DNA of 43,532 nt from an uncultured Muribaculum sp. GTDB taxonomy: Bacteria; Bacteroidota; Bacteroidia; Bacteroidales; Muribaculaceae. Position 1 is the stretch's first letter. Each line of letters starts with the position of its first letter. The position numbers and the translations under genes were made by a program. This document shows, piece by piece, positions 7,302-15,879 of the stretch. The stretch spans positions 1-43,532 of the forward strand of contig CAJUMZ010000027.1 of the NCBI GenBank assembly GCA_910587665.1. Reading direction: 5' to 3'. The notes under the pieces were generated by a model. The model ran no database searches. It was not told where the DNA came from and was given only the letters and a program-made list of their open reading frames with translations.

Positions 7302-9275
7302 ATGAATATCACAACACGACTTCTTGCTACGGCTGTCGCTTTTACCGGACTATATGCCACGGCGGCAACGACGGTTGAAATAGACCTGAGCAAAAAAGGT
7401 GCACCGATCGCACCGACAATGTACGGACTCTTTTTTGAGGATATCAACTATGCCGCCGACGGCGGACTTTACGCCGAAAAGGTAAAAAACCGCTCGTTTG
7501 AGTTTCCCGAGGCTTTTACCGGCTGGACAACAGCGGGCAACGTAGAGCTGCTTGACGGAGGACCGTTTGAGCGCAATCCTCATTATGTGAGGCTTAAACC
7601 GACGGGGCATCCCCACAAGCATACGGCACTCGAAAACGAGGGTTTCTTCGGTGTGTCATTTGAAAAAGACGCAGAATATCGCTTTTCGGTATGGGCGCGC
7701 GCCGTCGACTCTCCCGCAAAAATCAGGGTGGAACTTACAGACCCCGCGTCAGACGGCGAGACCCACGTCATGGCACAGCAGGAGATCGCGGTAACCTCAG
7801 GCGAATGGAAGAAATACACCACGGTGCTGACCCCGTCGGAGACGGTAGTCAAAGGCAAGCTGAGAGTGTTTCTCTGCCGCCCGGAGTCGGAAGTCGACCT
7901 CGAGCATATATCACTCATGCCCGTCGACACCTGGAAAGGGCGTGAAAACGGACTGCGAGCCGACCTGGCTGAAGCCCTTGCCGAGACACACCCCGGAGTG
8001 TTCCGCTTCCCCGGAGGATGTATCGTGGAAGGCACCGACCTCAACACCCGCTATCAATGGAAAAACACGGTAGGCCCGGTGGAAAACCGCCCGTTGAACG
8101 AAAACCGGTGGCACTACACGTTCACCCACCGTTTCTACCCCGATTACTACCAGAGCGGCGGACTGGGATTCTTTGAATTTTTCCAGCTGTGTGAGGATAT
8201 GGGCGCTGCTCCCCTACCGGTATTAAGCGTGGGTCTTGCCTGCCAATACCAGAATGACGCGGACTCATGCCATGTGCCGGTTGACAGCCTCGGGGAATAT
8301 ATAGCCGACGCGCTTGACCTGATAGAGTTTGCCAACGGCGACACGACCACGACGTGGGGCAAGGTGCGCGCCGACATGGGTCATCCCGCACCCTTCGGTC
8401 TGCAATACATCGGCATCGGCAACGAGCAGTGGGGCGACGAGTTCATTGTGCGCCTTGAACAGTTTGTAAAAGCGATACGCAAGCAGTATCCCGACATAAA
8501 GATCGTAGGCTCGTCGGGACCCTACCCCGACGGCAAGGATTTCGACATGCTTTGGGGCGAGATGACGCGCCTTGGCGCCGACCTTGTCGACGAGCATTTC
8601 TACCGCCCGGAGAGCTGGTTTCTCTCATCGGCCGACCGCTACGACTCTTATTCCCGCAAAGGGCCGAAGGTATTTGCCGGAGAATATGCCTGTCACGGCA
8701 ACGGCAAGAAGCGCAACCATTTCAACGCCGCGCTGCTCGAAGCCGCGTTCATGACCGGGCTGGAGCGCAACGCCGACATCGTGGAAATGGCTACCTACGC
8801 GCCTCTCTTCGCCCATGTCGAGGGATGGCAGTGGCGCCCCGACATGATATGGTATGACAATCTGCGGTCGGTAAAGACGTCGAGCTATCATGTGCAGAAA
8901 CTTTACTCCGACAACAAGGGCACGCACACCGCAAGGCTCACCGTCGACGGCAAGCCCGCGACGGGAGAGGGCAACGGGCTATACATGTCGGCGGTAAAGG
9001 ATGAAACCGACGGCAGCTACATCGTAAAGGCGGTCAATGTCACCGACTCATCCATCGCCATCGACATGAAAGTCAAAGGGTTGAAAAAAGGCAAGATGCC
9101 CGACACGGTCACCGTGACGACGCTTCATGCCGACACTGACGCGGAAAACACCCTTGACCGGCCCGACACGGTAAGCCCGACGGTGAAGAGACTCGCCGTC
9201 GACAACGCCGCCGACTGGACCACGGAGCTGCCCGCAAAGACATTTGCCATATACCGATTTTCAAACAACCAATAA
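7302..9275 (+). CDS. exported alpha-L-arabinofuranosidase, GH51 type, with N-terminal carbohydrate-binding-like domain
   Basis: This 657-residue protein has a signal peptide (about residues 1-21, ending ATAA). After APTMYGLFFEDINYAADGG comes an inserted beta-rich region (about residues 55-205) like the CBM4-type module of long GH51 enzymes, then the (beta/alpha)8 barrel. Expected catalytic residues are visible: the acid/base Glu375 in GIGNEQWG and the nucleophile Glu461 in FAGEYACHG. FRFPGGCIVEG is the usual strand motif. It would release arabinose from arabinan or arabinoxylan side chains in the periplasm or outside the cell. A second GH51 gene follows after 33 bp in the same direction, so the two probably form an operon. 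No SusC/SusD pair or sensor is present in the window, so the wider polysaccharide locus cannot be judged. Confidence 0.93.
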   Translation: MNITTRLLATAVAFTGLYATAATTVEIDLSKKGAPIAPTMYGLFFEDINYAADGGLYAEKVKNRSFEFPEAFTGWTTAGNVELLDGGPFERNPHYVRLKPTGHPHKHTALENEGFFGVSFEKDAEYRFSVWARAVDSPAKIRVELTDPASDGETHVMAQQEIAVTSGEWKKYTTVLTPSETVVKGKLRVFLCRPESEVDLEHISLMPVDTWKGRENGLRADLAEALAETHPGVFRFPGGCIVEGTDLNTRYQWKNTVGPVENRPLNENRWHYTFTHRFYPDYYQSGGLGFFEFFQLCEDMGAAPLPVLSVGLACQYQNDADSCHVPVDSLGEYIADALDLIEFANGDTTTTWGKVRADMGHPAPFGLQYIGIGNEQWGDEFIVRLEQFVKAIRKQYPDIKIVGSSGPYPDGKDFDMLWGEMTRLGADLVDEHFYRPESWFLSSADRYDSYSRKGPKVFAGEYACHGNGKKRNHFNAALLEAAFMTGLERNADIVEMATYAPLFAHVEGWQWRPDMIWYDNLRSVKTSSYHVQKLYSDNKGTHTARLTVDGKPATGEGNGLYMSAVKDETDGSYIVKAVNVTDSSIAIDMKVKGLKKGKMPDTVTVTTLHADTDAENTLDRPDTVSPTVKRLAVDNAADWTTELPAKTFAIYRFSNNQ

Positions 9276-9308
9276 CATATCCAACCAATCAACCAAAACA
9301 ATCACGAC

Positions 9309-10856
9309 ATGAACAACATGCTTAAAACATGTGCGGGCGCGGCATTGCTGGCTGCAATGACACTACCCGCAGGCGCAAAAGAAAACTTCACTATCACGCT
9401 CAACCCCCAGGAATCGGCACCGGTGATCTCACCGGAGATCTACGGACAGTTTGCCGAGCATCTCGGCCGCTGCATCTACGGCGGCATCTGGGTGGGAGAA
9501 GACTCCCCGATCCCCAACACTAACGGCTACCGCAACGACGTGCTCGGAGCGTTCAAGGATCTGAAGATTCCGGTGCTCCGCTGGCCGGGCGGCTGCTTTG
9601 CCGATGAATACCACTGGGTAGACGGTATCGGGCCGAAAGAAAACCGCCCCCGCATGGTCAACAACAACTGGGGAGGCACTGTCGAAGACAACAGCTTCGG
9701 AACACATGAGTTTTTCAACCTCTGCGAGCTTATCGGCACAGAGCCATACCTGAGCGGCAACGTGGGCAGCGGCTCGGTTGAAGAACTCGCAAAATGGGTT
9801 GAATACATCACCGCGGTAGACGGCCCGATGGCAAAGGTGCGCAAGGAAAACGGCAGGGAAAAACCCTGGAAACTGAAATATCTCGGCGTAGGTAACGAAA
9901 GCTGGGGATGCGGAGGAAGCTTCACTCCCGAATTTTATGCCGACACTTATCGCCGCTACCAGACATATTGCCGCAACTTTGACGGAAACCGCCTGTACAA
10001 AATCGCGTCGGGAGCCAGCGACTATGACTACAACTGGACCGAGGTGTTGATGGACCGTGCCGGCAAACTGATGGACGGCATCTCCCTTCATTATTACACC
10101 GTAACCGGATGGAACGGCAGTAAGGGCGCGGCAACGCAGTTCAGCGACGACGACTATTACTGGACACTCGGCAAAAGCCTTGAGGTGGGCGACGTGATAC
10201 GCCGCCACTGCGACATAATGGACAAGTATGATCCGGAAAAGCGTGTAGGACTGTTGGTTGACGAATGGGGCACATGGTGGGATGTAGAGCCCGGAACCAA
10301 CCCCGGTCACCTCTACCAGCAGAACACCATGCGTGACGCCATGGTTGCCGCCCTTTCACTCAACACATTCCACAACTTCGCCGACCGCGTGAGGATGGCA
10401 AACATCGCCCAGATAGCCAATGTGCTCCAGTCAATGGTGCTTACCAAGGATGACAAAATGGTGCTTACCCCGAGCTACTACGTATTCAAGATGTATATCC
10501 CCCATCAGGGAGCAAAGCTGATACCGCTTACAGTAAACACCACTTACCGCCAGACCTCCGACAAGCGCCTTGTACCGGTAGTGAGCGCGACCGCATCGGA
10601 AAAAGATGGAAAGGTGACCGTGTCGCTTGTCAACACCGACCTGAAAGAGGGCTGTGACATAGCTATACCGCTCGGTTCGATAAAGGGCAAGAAGGTAACC
10701 GGCGAAATCCTTACCGCAGCCGACGCCCGCGACTTCAATGACTTCGACTCTCCTGAAAAAGTAACCCTCAAGCCGTTTACCAAGGCAAAGATCAACAAGG
10801 GCACTCTTGACGCACAGCTTCCCCCGATGTCGATCGTGACCCTCACAATCGAATAA
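9309..10856 (+). CDS. exported alpha-L-arabinofuranosidase, GH51
   Basis: This 515-residue protein has a signal peptide (about residues 1-23, ending AGA), then the GH51 barrel beginning at ISPEIYGQFAEHLGRCIYGG. The acid/base Glu197 lies in GVGNESWGCGG and the nucleophile Glu319 in LLVDEWGTWW. The motif LRWPGGCFADEYHW is typical of the shorter GH51 enzymes, and a C-terminal beta-sandwich follows from about residue 400. It shares only family-level similarity with the preceding gene, so the two are not a recent duplication. Together they probably attack different arabinose linkages or chain lengths. Both carry signal peptides, whereas many enzymes of this shorter type are cytoplasmic. Confidence 0.93.
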   Translation: MNNMLKTCAGAALLAAMTLPAGAKENFTITLNPQESAPVISPEIYGQFAEHLGRCIYGGIWVGEDSPIPNTNGYRNDVLGAFKDLKIPVLRWPGGCFADEYHWVDGIGPKENRPRMVNNNWGGTVEDNSFGTHEFFNLCELIGTEPYLSGNVGSGSVEELAKWVEYITAVDGPMAKVRKENGREKPWKLKYLGVGNESWGCGGSFTPEFYADTYRRYQTYCRNFDGNRLYKIASGASDYDYNWTEVLMDRAGKLMDGISLHYYTVTGWNGSKGAATQFSDDDYYWTLGKSLEVGDVIRRHCDIMDKYDPEKRVGLLVDEWGTWWDVEPGTNPGHLYQQNTMRDAMVAALSLNTFHNFADRVRMANIAQIANVLQSMVLTKDDKMVLTPSYYVFKMYIPHQGAKLIPLTVNTTYRQTSDKRLVPVVSATASEKDGKVTVSLVNTDLKEGCDIAIPLGSIKGKKVTGEILTAADARDFNDFDSPEKVTLKPFTKAKINKGTLDAQLPPMSIVTLTIE

Positions 10857-10878
10857 CCACGGGGTATCCAAAGTTTAC

Positions 10879-10910
10879 GCGGGGGCTGCGTCACAAGATG
10901 CATCCCCCGC
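10879..10910 (+). terminator. GC-rich hairpin after the GH51 pair
   Basis: GCGGGGG (10879-10885) pairs with CCCCCGC (10904-10910) around an 18-base loop, 22 bp after the GH51 stop. The T-tract that follows is poor (TGTCAATTTA), so termination strength is uncertain. Confidence 0.5.
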
Positions 10911-10928
10911 TGTCAATTTAAGATGAGA

Positions 10929-10973
10929 CTAATGGGACTGATGGGTCTAATGGGTCTAATGGGACTGATGGGG
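10929..10973. repeat. five tandem 9-bp repeats
   Basis: Five head-to-tail units of CTAATGGGA/CTGATGGGT type: CTAATGGGA, CTGATGGGT, CTAATGGGT, CTAATGGGA, CTGATGGGG. The only variation is A/G at position 3 and the last base. It lies between two hairpins in the space between convergent genes. It is a mini-satellite that may vary in copy number between strains; no function is evident. Confidence 0.8.
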
Positions 10974-10980
10974 ATATACG

Positions 10981-11010
10981 GAAATGGCGCGCCGGTCGGC
11001 ACGCCATTTC
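10981..11010. terminator. hairpin between convergent GH51 and inositol-phosphate synthase genes
   Basis: GAAATGGCG (10981-10989) pairs perfectly with CGCCATTTC (11002-11010), 22 bp beyond the stop of the minus-strand gene. An AT-rich stretch with TATTATTTTA follows on the plus strand. It can serve as a terminator for the plus-strand operon; use from the other side is less clear. Confidence 0.55.
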
Positions 11011-11032
11011 ACTAATATTATTTTAGGATATC

Positions 11033-12340
11033 TTAGTCGATAAGCTCGTCGGCTTTGTAGCCACCCATCTCGCGGATAGCGTTCTTGAGCATTACATACT
11101 GCTCGAAGAGGTTGTTGACGGGCACCTCATCCTTGGTGTAGTCGTGCATCGGGCTCTTGAGGAAGAAGCTCAAGAAGCGCTGGATGCCATAACGGCCGCT
11201 GCGGGCTGCAAGGTCGATAAGCAAGCAGAGGTCAAGGCAGAGGGGAGCGGCGAGGATAGAGTCGCGGCAGAGGAAGTTGATCTTGATCTGCATCGGATAG
11301 CCCATCCAGCCGAAGATGTCGATATTGTCCCATCCTTCCTTGTTGTCATTGCGCGGGGGATAGTAGTTGATACGTACCTTGTGATAGTAGTCGGTGTAAA
11401 GATCGGGCTGCTTTTCGGGAACGAGGATAGACTCGAGGGTAGAAAGCTTGCTGACCTCCTTTGTGCGGAAGTTGGCGGGCTCATCAAGCACGAGACCGTC
11501 GCGGTTGCCGAGGATGTTGGTAGAGAACCAACCTGCAAGACCGAGGCAACGTACACCGATGATAGGAGCGAAACCTGACTTAACAAGAGTCTGACCGGTC
11601 TTGAAGTCCTTACCGGCGATAGGCATCTTGGTCTTTTCGCAGAGTTCCCAGATAGCGGGGATATCAACAGTAGTGTTGGGGGCACCCATCACGAAGGGAG
11701 CGCCTTCAATGAGTGCTGCATAAGCGTAGCACATAGAGGGAGCGATATGCTCGCGGTCGTCATCCTTCATAGCCTTTTCAAGGTCGGCGAGCTTGTAGTG
11801 TACCTGCTCGTTAACGGGCACGTAAACCTCGGTAGAGGCAGCCCAAAGAACTACGATACGGTCGCAACCGTTAGCAGCCTTGAAGTCGCGGATGTCCTTG
11901 CGGAGAGCCTCAACCATTTCCCAACGGGTCTTGCAGTCTTTTACGTTATCACCGTCAAGACGCTTTGCATAGTTGTGGTCGAACGCAGCCTTCATAGGCA
12001 CGATCTTTTCAAGCTCATCCTTTACAGGAAGAATATCCTTTTCCTTGAGTACCTCGCAATTCATTGCCGACTCAAAAGCGTTGGCGGGATATACGTCCCA
12101 TGCGCCAAACACGATGTCGTTCAGGTCGACCATAGGTACGATCTGATTGTATTTCAGATATTTCTTATCGGCACCTTCGCCTACGCGCATGATGTCGTAC
12201 TGGGTCATTGAGCCAACGGGCTTTGCAAGTCCCTTACGAGTCATCAAAACACCAGTCATAAAAGTAGAACTAACTGCACCAAGTCCTACCACGAGAATGC
12301 CTAATTTGCCTTCGGCTTTCTTAACGTCACTTTGATTCAT
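11033..12340 (-). CDS. ino1: inositol-3-phosphate synthase
   Basis: This 435-residue protein belongs to the myo-inositol-1(3)-phosphate synthase family, which cyclises glucose 6-phosphate using bound NAD. The N-terminal Rossmann motif GILVVGLGAVSST is present. Family motifs include VLWAASTEVYVP, the segment MGAPNTTVDIPAIWELCEK, the catalytic-region lysines in PIAGKDFKTGQT, and NILGNRDGLVLDEP. The length fits the bacterial enzyme. The gene lies 230 bp downstream of four genes on the same strand that look like inositol-phospholipid synthesis enzymes, so it probably supplies their inositol phosphate. The long gap suggests it has its own promoter. In Bacteroides an equivalent cluster makes phosphatidylinositol and inositol sphingolipids. 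Confidence 0.93.
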   Translation of the reverse strand: MNQSDVKKAEGKLGILVVGLGAVSSTFMTGVLMTRKGLAKPVGSMTQYDIMRVGEGADKKYLKYNQIVPMVDLNDIVFGAWDVYPANAFESAMNCEVLKEKDILPVKDELEKIVPMKAAFDHNYAKRLDGDNVKDCKTRWEMVEALRKDIRDFKAANGCDRIVVLWAASTEVYVPVNEQVHYKLADLEKAMKDDDREHIAPSMCYAYAALIEGAPFVMGAPNTTVDIPAIWELCEKTKMPIAGKDFKTGQTLVKSGFAPIIGVRCLGLAGWFSTNILGNRDGLVLDEPANFRTKEVSKLSTLESILVPEKQPDLYTDYYHKVRINYYPPRNDNKEGWDNIDIFGWMGYPMQIKINFLCRDSILAAPLCLDLCLLIDLAARSGRYGIQRFLSFFLKSPMHDYTKDEVPVNNLFEQYVMLKNAIREMGGYKADELID

Positions 12341-12499
12341 GATTGTGATAGTTAAATTGTTTGTATTTTTTACGGTTATATTCCAAATAAATAAATGTCA
12401 CATCCCCAAGCTTTCAAGGGAAAAACGCGTAAAAGTAGTTGTTATTTTTGAGATGTGAAAAGATTTTTCAACTAACTTTCTTTATATTTTGTGAAATTT

Positions 12500-12551
12500 A
12501 GCTAAAAATTATCCACTTTAGCCAAAATAGCTAAAATAAACTCCTTTTAGC
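12500..12551. promoter_or_regulatory. alternating GCTAAA / TTTAGC inverted motifs upstream of inositol-phosphate synthase
   Basis: AGCTAAA (12500), TTTAGC (12517-12522), AGCTAAA (12529-12535) and TTTTAGC (12545-12551) alternate in orientation, making nested inverted repeats in an AT-rich stretch about 160-210 bp upstream of the ino1 start. They could be operator half-sites for the ino1 promoter or a terminator region for the HAD gene. No regulator is adjacent. Confidence 0.3.
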
Positions 12552-12570
12552 CCAACTTTATGTTAACAGG

Positions 12571-13287
12571 TCATAATGCCACCTCAAGCAGATCAGAGAG
12601 TTTTTTGATGATGGCGGGGTGCATGACGGCGTCTTCATCGGGAGTCCAGCACTTTCCTTTAAGCCATGCAACCCTGCATCCTATCATCTCCGCCGGCACA
12701 ATGTCTTTTTTATATGAGTCGCCCACCACCAGCACCTCTTCAGGCTTCATGCCGAGCGCATCGACCCCAAGCCGGAATATAGCGGGATCGGGCTTTCTTA
12801 CGCCTACCACGGCACTCTCGATGATACGGCGGAAATAATGGAGCAATCCGAAATCGGAAAGCACACTCTCCACATTTCCATAAAAATTGCTGACAAGCAC
12901 CATCGGATAACGCCCTGCAAGACGGTCAAGCACCGGCTTTGCCTCCTCGACACACTCACGCGCCGCATCATAGCAATATTTAGCGATGTCAGGGGCGAGA
13001 ACAGCCACCTCGCTTCCGGCAAGCTTTCCATTGTCGGCAAGCCACTGGAGCTCTATCACCATCTTCTTGTAGAGCAGATTGTAAAAATTGTCGTCGGGCT
13101 GTATGTGGGGGTGACGTGCAAGCTCGCGCTCGGCATACACGTACGCCTCACGGAATGTATCCTTGTCCACCTTCACACCGGCAGCCTGATAACCCGCCCA
13201 GATCACCTCACTCCAATGGGTGCCGCGGCTGTCTATGGTGCCTCCGTAATCAAATATTATGCCCTTTATATTCTTAATAGAGTCCAT
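12571..13287 (-). CDS. HAD-superfamily phosphatase, possible phosphatidylinositol-phosphate phosphatase
   Basis: I chose the start MDSIKNIKGIIFDYGGTID at 13287; the open frame extends further upstream but through the preceding gene. This gives 238 residues and a 14 bp overlap with the upstream CDP-alcohol phosphatidyltransferase gene. HAD motifs are visible: DYGGTID near the N-terminus (nucleophile Asp; the first glycine replaces the more common position), VLVSNFYG (motif II), the lysine in VVGVRKPDPAIF (motif III) and VVGDSYKKD (motif IV). The tight coupling to a phosphatidyltransferase and the nearby inositol-phosphate synthase suggest it removes the phosphate from phosphatidylinositol phosphate to give phosphatidylinositol. 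The substrate is inferred from neighbours; HAD enzymes are hard to assign from sequence. Confidence 0.8.
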   Translation of the reverse strand: MDSIKNIKGIIFDYGGTIDSRGTHWSEVIWAGYQAAGVKVDKDTFREAYVYAERELARHPHIQPDDNFYNLLYKKMVIELQWLADNGKLAGSEVAVLAPDIAKYCYDAARECVEEAKPVLDRLAGRYPMVLVSNFYGNVESVLSDFGLLHYFRRIIESAVVGVRKPDPAIFRLGVDALGMKPEEVLVVGDSYKKDIVPAEMIGCRVAWLKGKCWTPDEDAVMHPAIIKKLSDLLEVAL

Positions 13288-14230
13288 CCTGCAATTGTTG
13301 TGTAAATTTACGGCACATACGCTCATGTCGCGCGTACATATATATAAGCAATGTATTGAGCACGACAAGCTCAAACATAAAATAGAGCCAAGGCATCTCA
13401 AGGAAAAGAGATACGAACAAAGCTATCGTGCGCCAGTTGAACGACAATATGTTGGTATACTTCATCAACGGCAAGCTTCCCTTACGGAAGGCGTCGCGGA
13501 ATTCCTGCGGTATTTTTCCGGAAGGGAAACGGCGGTGAAGCTCGGCGCGCAACCGCTGCATCCATCGGGTGTTAGACTCCTGGTTGACGGTGTAATTGGT
13601 ATAGAATGTCAAAGTAAGCTTCTGCCAGAAGTTGCGGCTCCAAGAAAGTCCGGCAAGCTTCTCTTTCAGCTCGCGCGAGGATTCAAGCTCACTCCCCTCC
13701 TCCCCTTTGAGGAAGTAGAGATGGAACTGCCTGTAATAGTCGGCGGCAGCGGCCTGCTTGGCATGGCACAAGCCGGCGACGACTGCAATAGCCCAGATCA
13801 CCCAGGGGTTAGACGAGAAAAATGCGGAAGTCATGTTTTCCCTAAGGCATATGGCTACATATATGGTGGCAAACCATATGTCGCCCGAAAGCCCGTCAAG
13901 GATTCGCCCGATGCGTGAATACTGCTTGGTCATTCGGGCAAGCTGCCCGTCGGCTGAATCAAATGAGTTAGCCCACACAAGCAGCAGCATGCCAATGACA
14001 TTCAGCCACATGTCGGGGAAATAGAACATCACGCCCGCCCCTACGCCGAGAAATATCGAGGCTATGGTTATGGCATTGGGAGTGACCCCGAGTTTCTTTG
14101 CAAGACACGCCCACATGTATCCGATGGGGCGATAAAACGCAAGGTCAATATGTTCCTCGGTGTCCATCGACTTCAAAGTATCGCGATAGCTCACCTTTTC
14201 CGGTGCAGATACCTTTATTTCGTTGTCCAT
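13274..14230 (-). CDS. CDP-alcohol phosphatidyltransferase, probable phosphatidylinositol-phosphate synthase
   Basis: This 318-residue integral membrane protein has the CDP-alcohol phosphatidyltransferase signature at about residues 93-118: DSADGQLAR, eight residues, then GRILDGLSGD. The last spacing (D-GLSG-D) is one residue longer than the classic D-x3-D. Hydrophobic segments lie at about residues 50-85, 120-160 and 255-290. The enzyme would join inositol phosphate to a CDP-activated lipid in the inner membrane. It is followed, with overlap, by the HAD phosphatase and preceded by an ATP-grasp protein after 18 bp, so all belong to one operon. Similar proteins take part in inositol-lipid synthesis in Bacteroides. 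It could use another alcohol, but the nearby ino1 gene favours inositol phosphate. Confidence 0.85.
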   Translation of the reverse strand: MDNEIKVSAPEKVSYRDTLKSMDTEEHIDLAFYRPIGYMWACLAKKLGVTPNAITIASIFLGVGAGVMFYFPDMWLNVIGMLLLVWANSFDSADGQLARMTKQYSRIGRILDGLSGDIWFATIYVAICLRENMTSAFFSSNPWVIWAIAVVAGLCHAKQAAAADYYRQFHLYFLKGEEGSELESSRELKEKLAGLSWSRNFWQKLTLTFYTNYTVNQESNTRWMQRLRAELHRRFPSGKIPQEFRDAFRKGSLPLMKYTNILSFNWRTIALFVSLFLEMPWLYFMFELVVLNTLLIYMYARHERMCRKFTQQLQDGLY

Positions 14231-14248
14231 ATATCCTATCTTGTGAAT

Positions 14249-15112
14249 TTATTTTCTTTCCTTAATTGCCGTGAGTATACATTTAGCTATATAAGGCGCG
14301 GCATCAGCGCGGCAGGGGGCAAAACTCGGCCAATCGTTAAAGTCGATTATGCGAATGTCGCCCTCGGGGCTTACAATGCAGTCGCCGCCGTAGATCTTAA
14401 CGTCAAGCACCTCGCTTGCGCGCTGGCATATGTCGCGCATATGCTTTTCGTCAAAGACTATGCCGGTCGACTTGCCGTTGATAGCCTCGTGACCATACTT
14501 GGAGTGTCCCTCGTCGAAAGGATAAAACCAAAAGAAGAACGGCGTGCCCTGCACTCCGTAGAATTTTATCAGGTCGCCCACAAGATGGCGGTTGATCACC
14601 GCGCGACGGATACCGCGGAGGAAATATTCCTGAAGCACTTCCTGCGCCTCCTCGGGATGACGCACATAGCTGACATCCTCCTTGTGCATGGCGTGGAAGT
14701 CGCCACGCTTGATCCAGCACTGCGTGAAGCCTGCTTTTTTCAAGGCGGCGGTTATTCCTTCGTCGGTATTCACCATTAGGCTGTCGGGATAAGGGATGTT
14801 GGAACCGAGAAGTATGCGCGTCATACGCTCACGGGTACAGTTTTCAATGCCATATCCGGAGTTGATCACGAGCGCGCCTTCATCCTCACGCTTCTGAAGG
14901 AGATGAATCGATCTCATCTCCCGACACATATTTATAATAATATCTTCCTTTACATCGCCGGCGATAAACTGCTCCTCGCTATAGATGTTGACTTCACATC
15001 CACGCTTACGAAGCTGGTCGGCGGCAGCATTGAATATCGCGGCATCATTACCGATGTGATTGGGGGAATAGGCTCCCGCCCTCATTATGCCTGCAATCTT
15101 TATTTCAGCCAT
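14249..15112 (-). CDS. ATP-grasp enzyme of the inositol-lipid cluster
   Basis: The start MAEIKIAGIMRAGAYSPNH at 15112 gives 287 residues; the longer open frame to 15307 runs inside the preceding gene. The fold looks like the glutathione synthase/RimK-type ATP-grasp group: a basic nucleotide-binding strand CWIKRGDFHAMHK, a Gly-containing strand IYGGDCIVSPEGD, and the metal-binding IIDFNDWPSF near the C-terminus. ATP-grasp enzymes join a carboxylate to an amine or other nucleophile through an acyl phosphate. The substrate here is unknown. Its place between a nucleotidyltransferase and a CDP-alcohol phosphatidyltransferase suggests a role in making or decorating a phospholipid head group. I know no characterised function for it. 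Confidence 0.75.
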   Translation of the reverse strand: MAEIKIAGIMRAGAYSPNHIGNDAAIFNAAADQLRKRGCEVNIYSEEQFIAGDVKEDIIINMCREMRSIHLLQKREDEGALVINSGYGIENCTRERMTRILLGSNIPYPDSLMVNTDEGITAALKKAGFTQCWIKRGDFHAMHKEDVSYVRHPEEAQEVLQEYFLRGIRRAVINRHLVGDLIKFYGVQGTPFFFWFYPFDEGHSKYGHEAINGKSTGIVFDEKHMRDICQRASEVLDVKIYGGDCIVSPEGDIRIIDFNDWPSFAPCRADAAPYIAKCILTAIKERK

Positions 15113-15153
15113 TGTATATTTTGTAATGATTGGTATTAAGAGGGTGTTTAAAG

Positions 15154-15858
15154 TCAGTTGCCGGAGATAAACGCCTCGGCAGTGGCGATGTCGCCCGCAT
15201 GGTCTACATCCACTATCTTCATGAACGGATAGGCGCGAAGCTTCAGACCTGCCTCGACAAGGGCGCGCTGATAGTTGCGCATGCGGCTCACCCCCTCTTT
15301 CATGCAACGGTCAAGCACATCGAGCGCAGGCGGCGTCAACCCGTATATACCACCGGAGATATATCTCACCCCGTCGAAAGGAGCATCACGAAACGCCGTG
15401 ATCCACATATCGTCGTCAACATCTATATAAAGCGGCTTCTCGTCGTCAATAAACGAAGTCACCGCCATATAGCCATCGGCATCGTCACTCTCTTCAAATG
15501 CCTTGACATAATCGCGGAACTCATCTTCACGGAATATAGTGTCGACAGTCGTAAGCACAAACTTACCTGTAGAAGGAAATGCCCTGCTTACCTCCCAAAA
15601 CGAGTGCATGGAGCTTGGGGTAGACTTCACAACCAGGTGAAGCGGCACAGGCAATTCGAGGCTTTCGACAAACTCCCTCACCTCAGTCATCTGCTCATTG
15701 ACGATTATGGACAACGACTCAGGATTGCACTCCATCATTATGCCAATCAGGCGCCGTAGCATCGGCTCGCCGTTGAGACGCACAAGCGGCTTGGGGAGCG
15801 ACACTCCCTCCTGGGCGAGGCGTGACCCTTCGCCCGCGGCTATTATCGCATAGTTCAT
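15154..15858 (-). CDS. NTP transferase (sugar-phosphate or inositol-phosphate nucleotidyltransferase family)
   Basis: This 234-residue protein starts with MNYAIIAAGEGSRLAQEG..LPKPLVRLNGEPML, the nucleotide-binding signature G-x-G-x-R-L-x(n)-P-K-P-L of the nucleotidyltransferase (MobA-like/RfbA-like) fold. TTVDTIF holds the metal-binding Asp and ISGGIYGL is the usual product-site strand. It is 22 bp from pdxA upstream and 41 bp from the ATP-grasp gene. By analogy with CTP:inositol-1-phosphate cytidylyltransferases, which make CDP-inositol in archaea and some bacteria, it may activate inositol phosphate. Alternatively it activates another head group. The family is clear; the substrate is inferred. 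Confidence 0.78.
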   Translation of the reverse strand: MNYAIIAAGEGSRLAQEGVSLPKPLVRLNGEPMLRRLIGIMMECNPESLSIIVNEQMTEVREFVESLELPVPLHLVVKSTPSSMHSFWEVSRAFPSTGKFVLTTVDTIFREDEFRDYVKAFEESDDADGYMAVTSFIDDEKPLYIDVDDDMWITAFRDAPFDGVRYISGGIYGLTPPALDVLDRCMKEGVSRMRNYQRALVEAGLKLRAYPFMKIVDVDHAGDIATAEAFISGN

Positions 15859-15879
15859 GATTACGGTTGGCTTATCGTG

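Noticed and set aside
9429..10310. Minus-strand frame of 293 codons opposite the second GH51 gene
   Set aside because: It is antisense to an intact GH51 enzyme with both catalytic residues and shows no family features.
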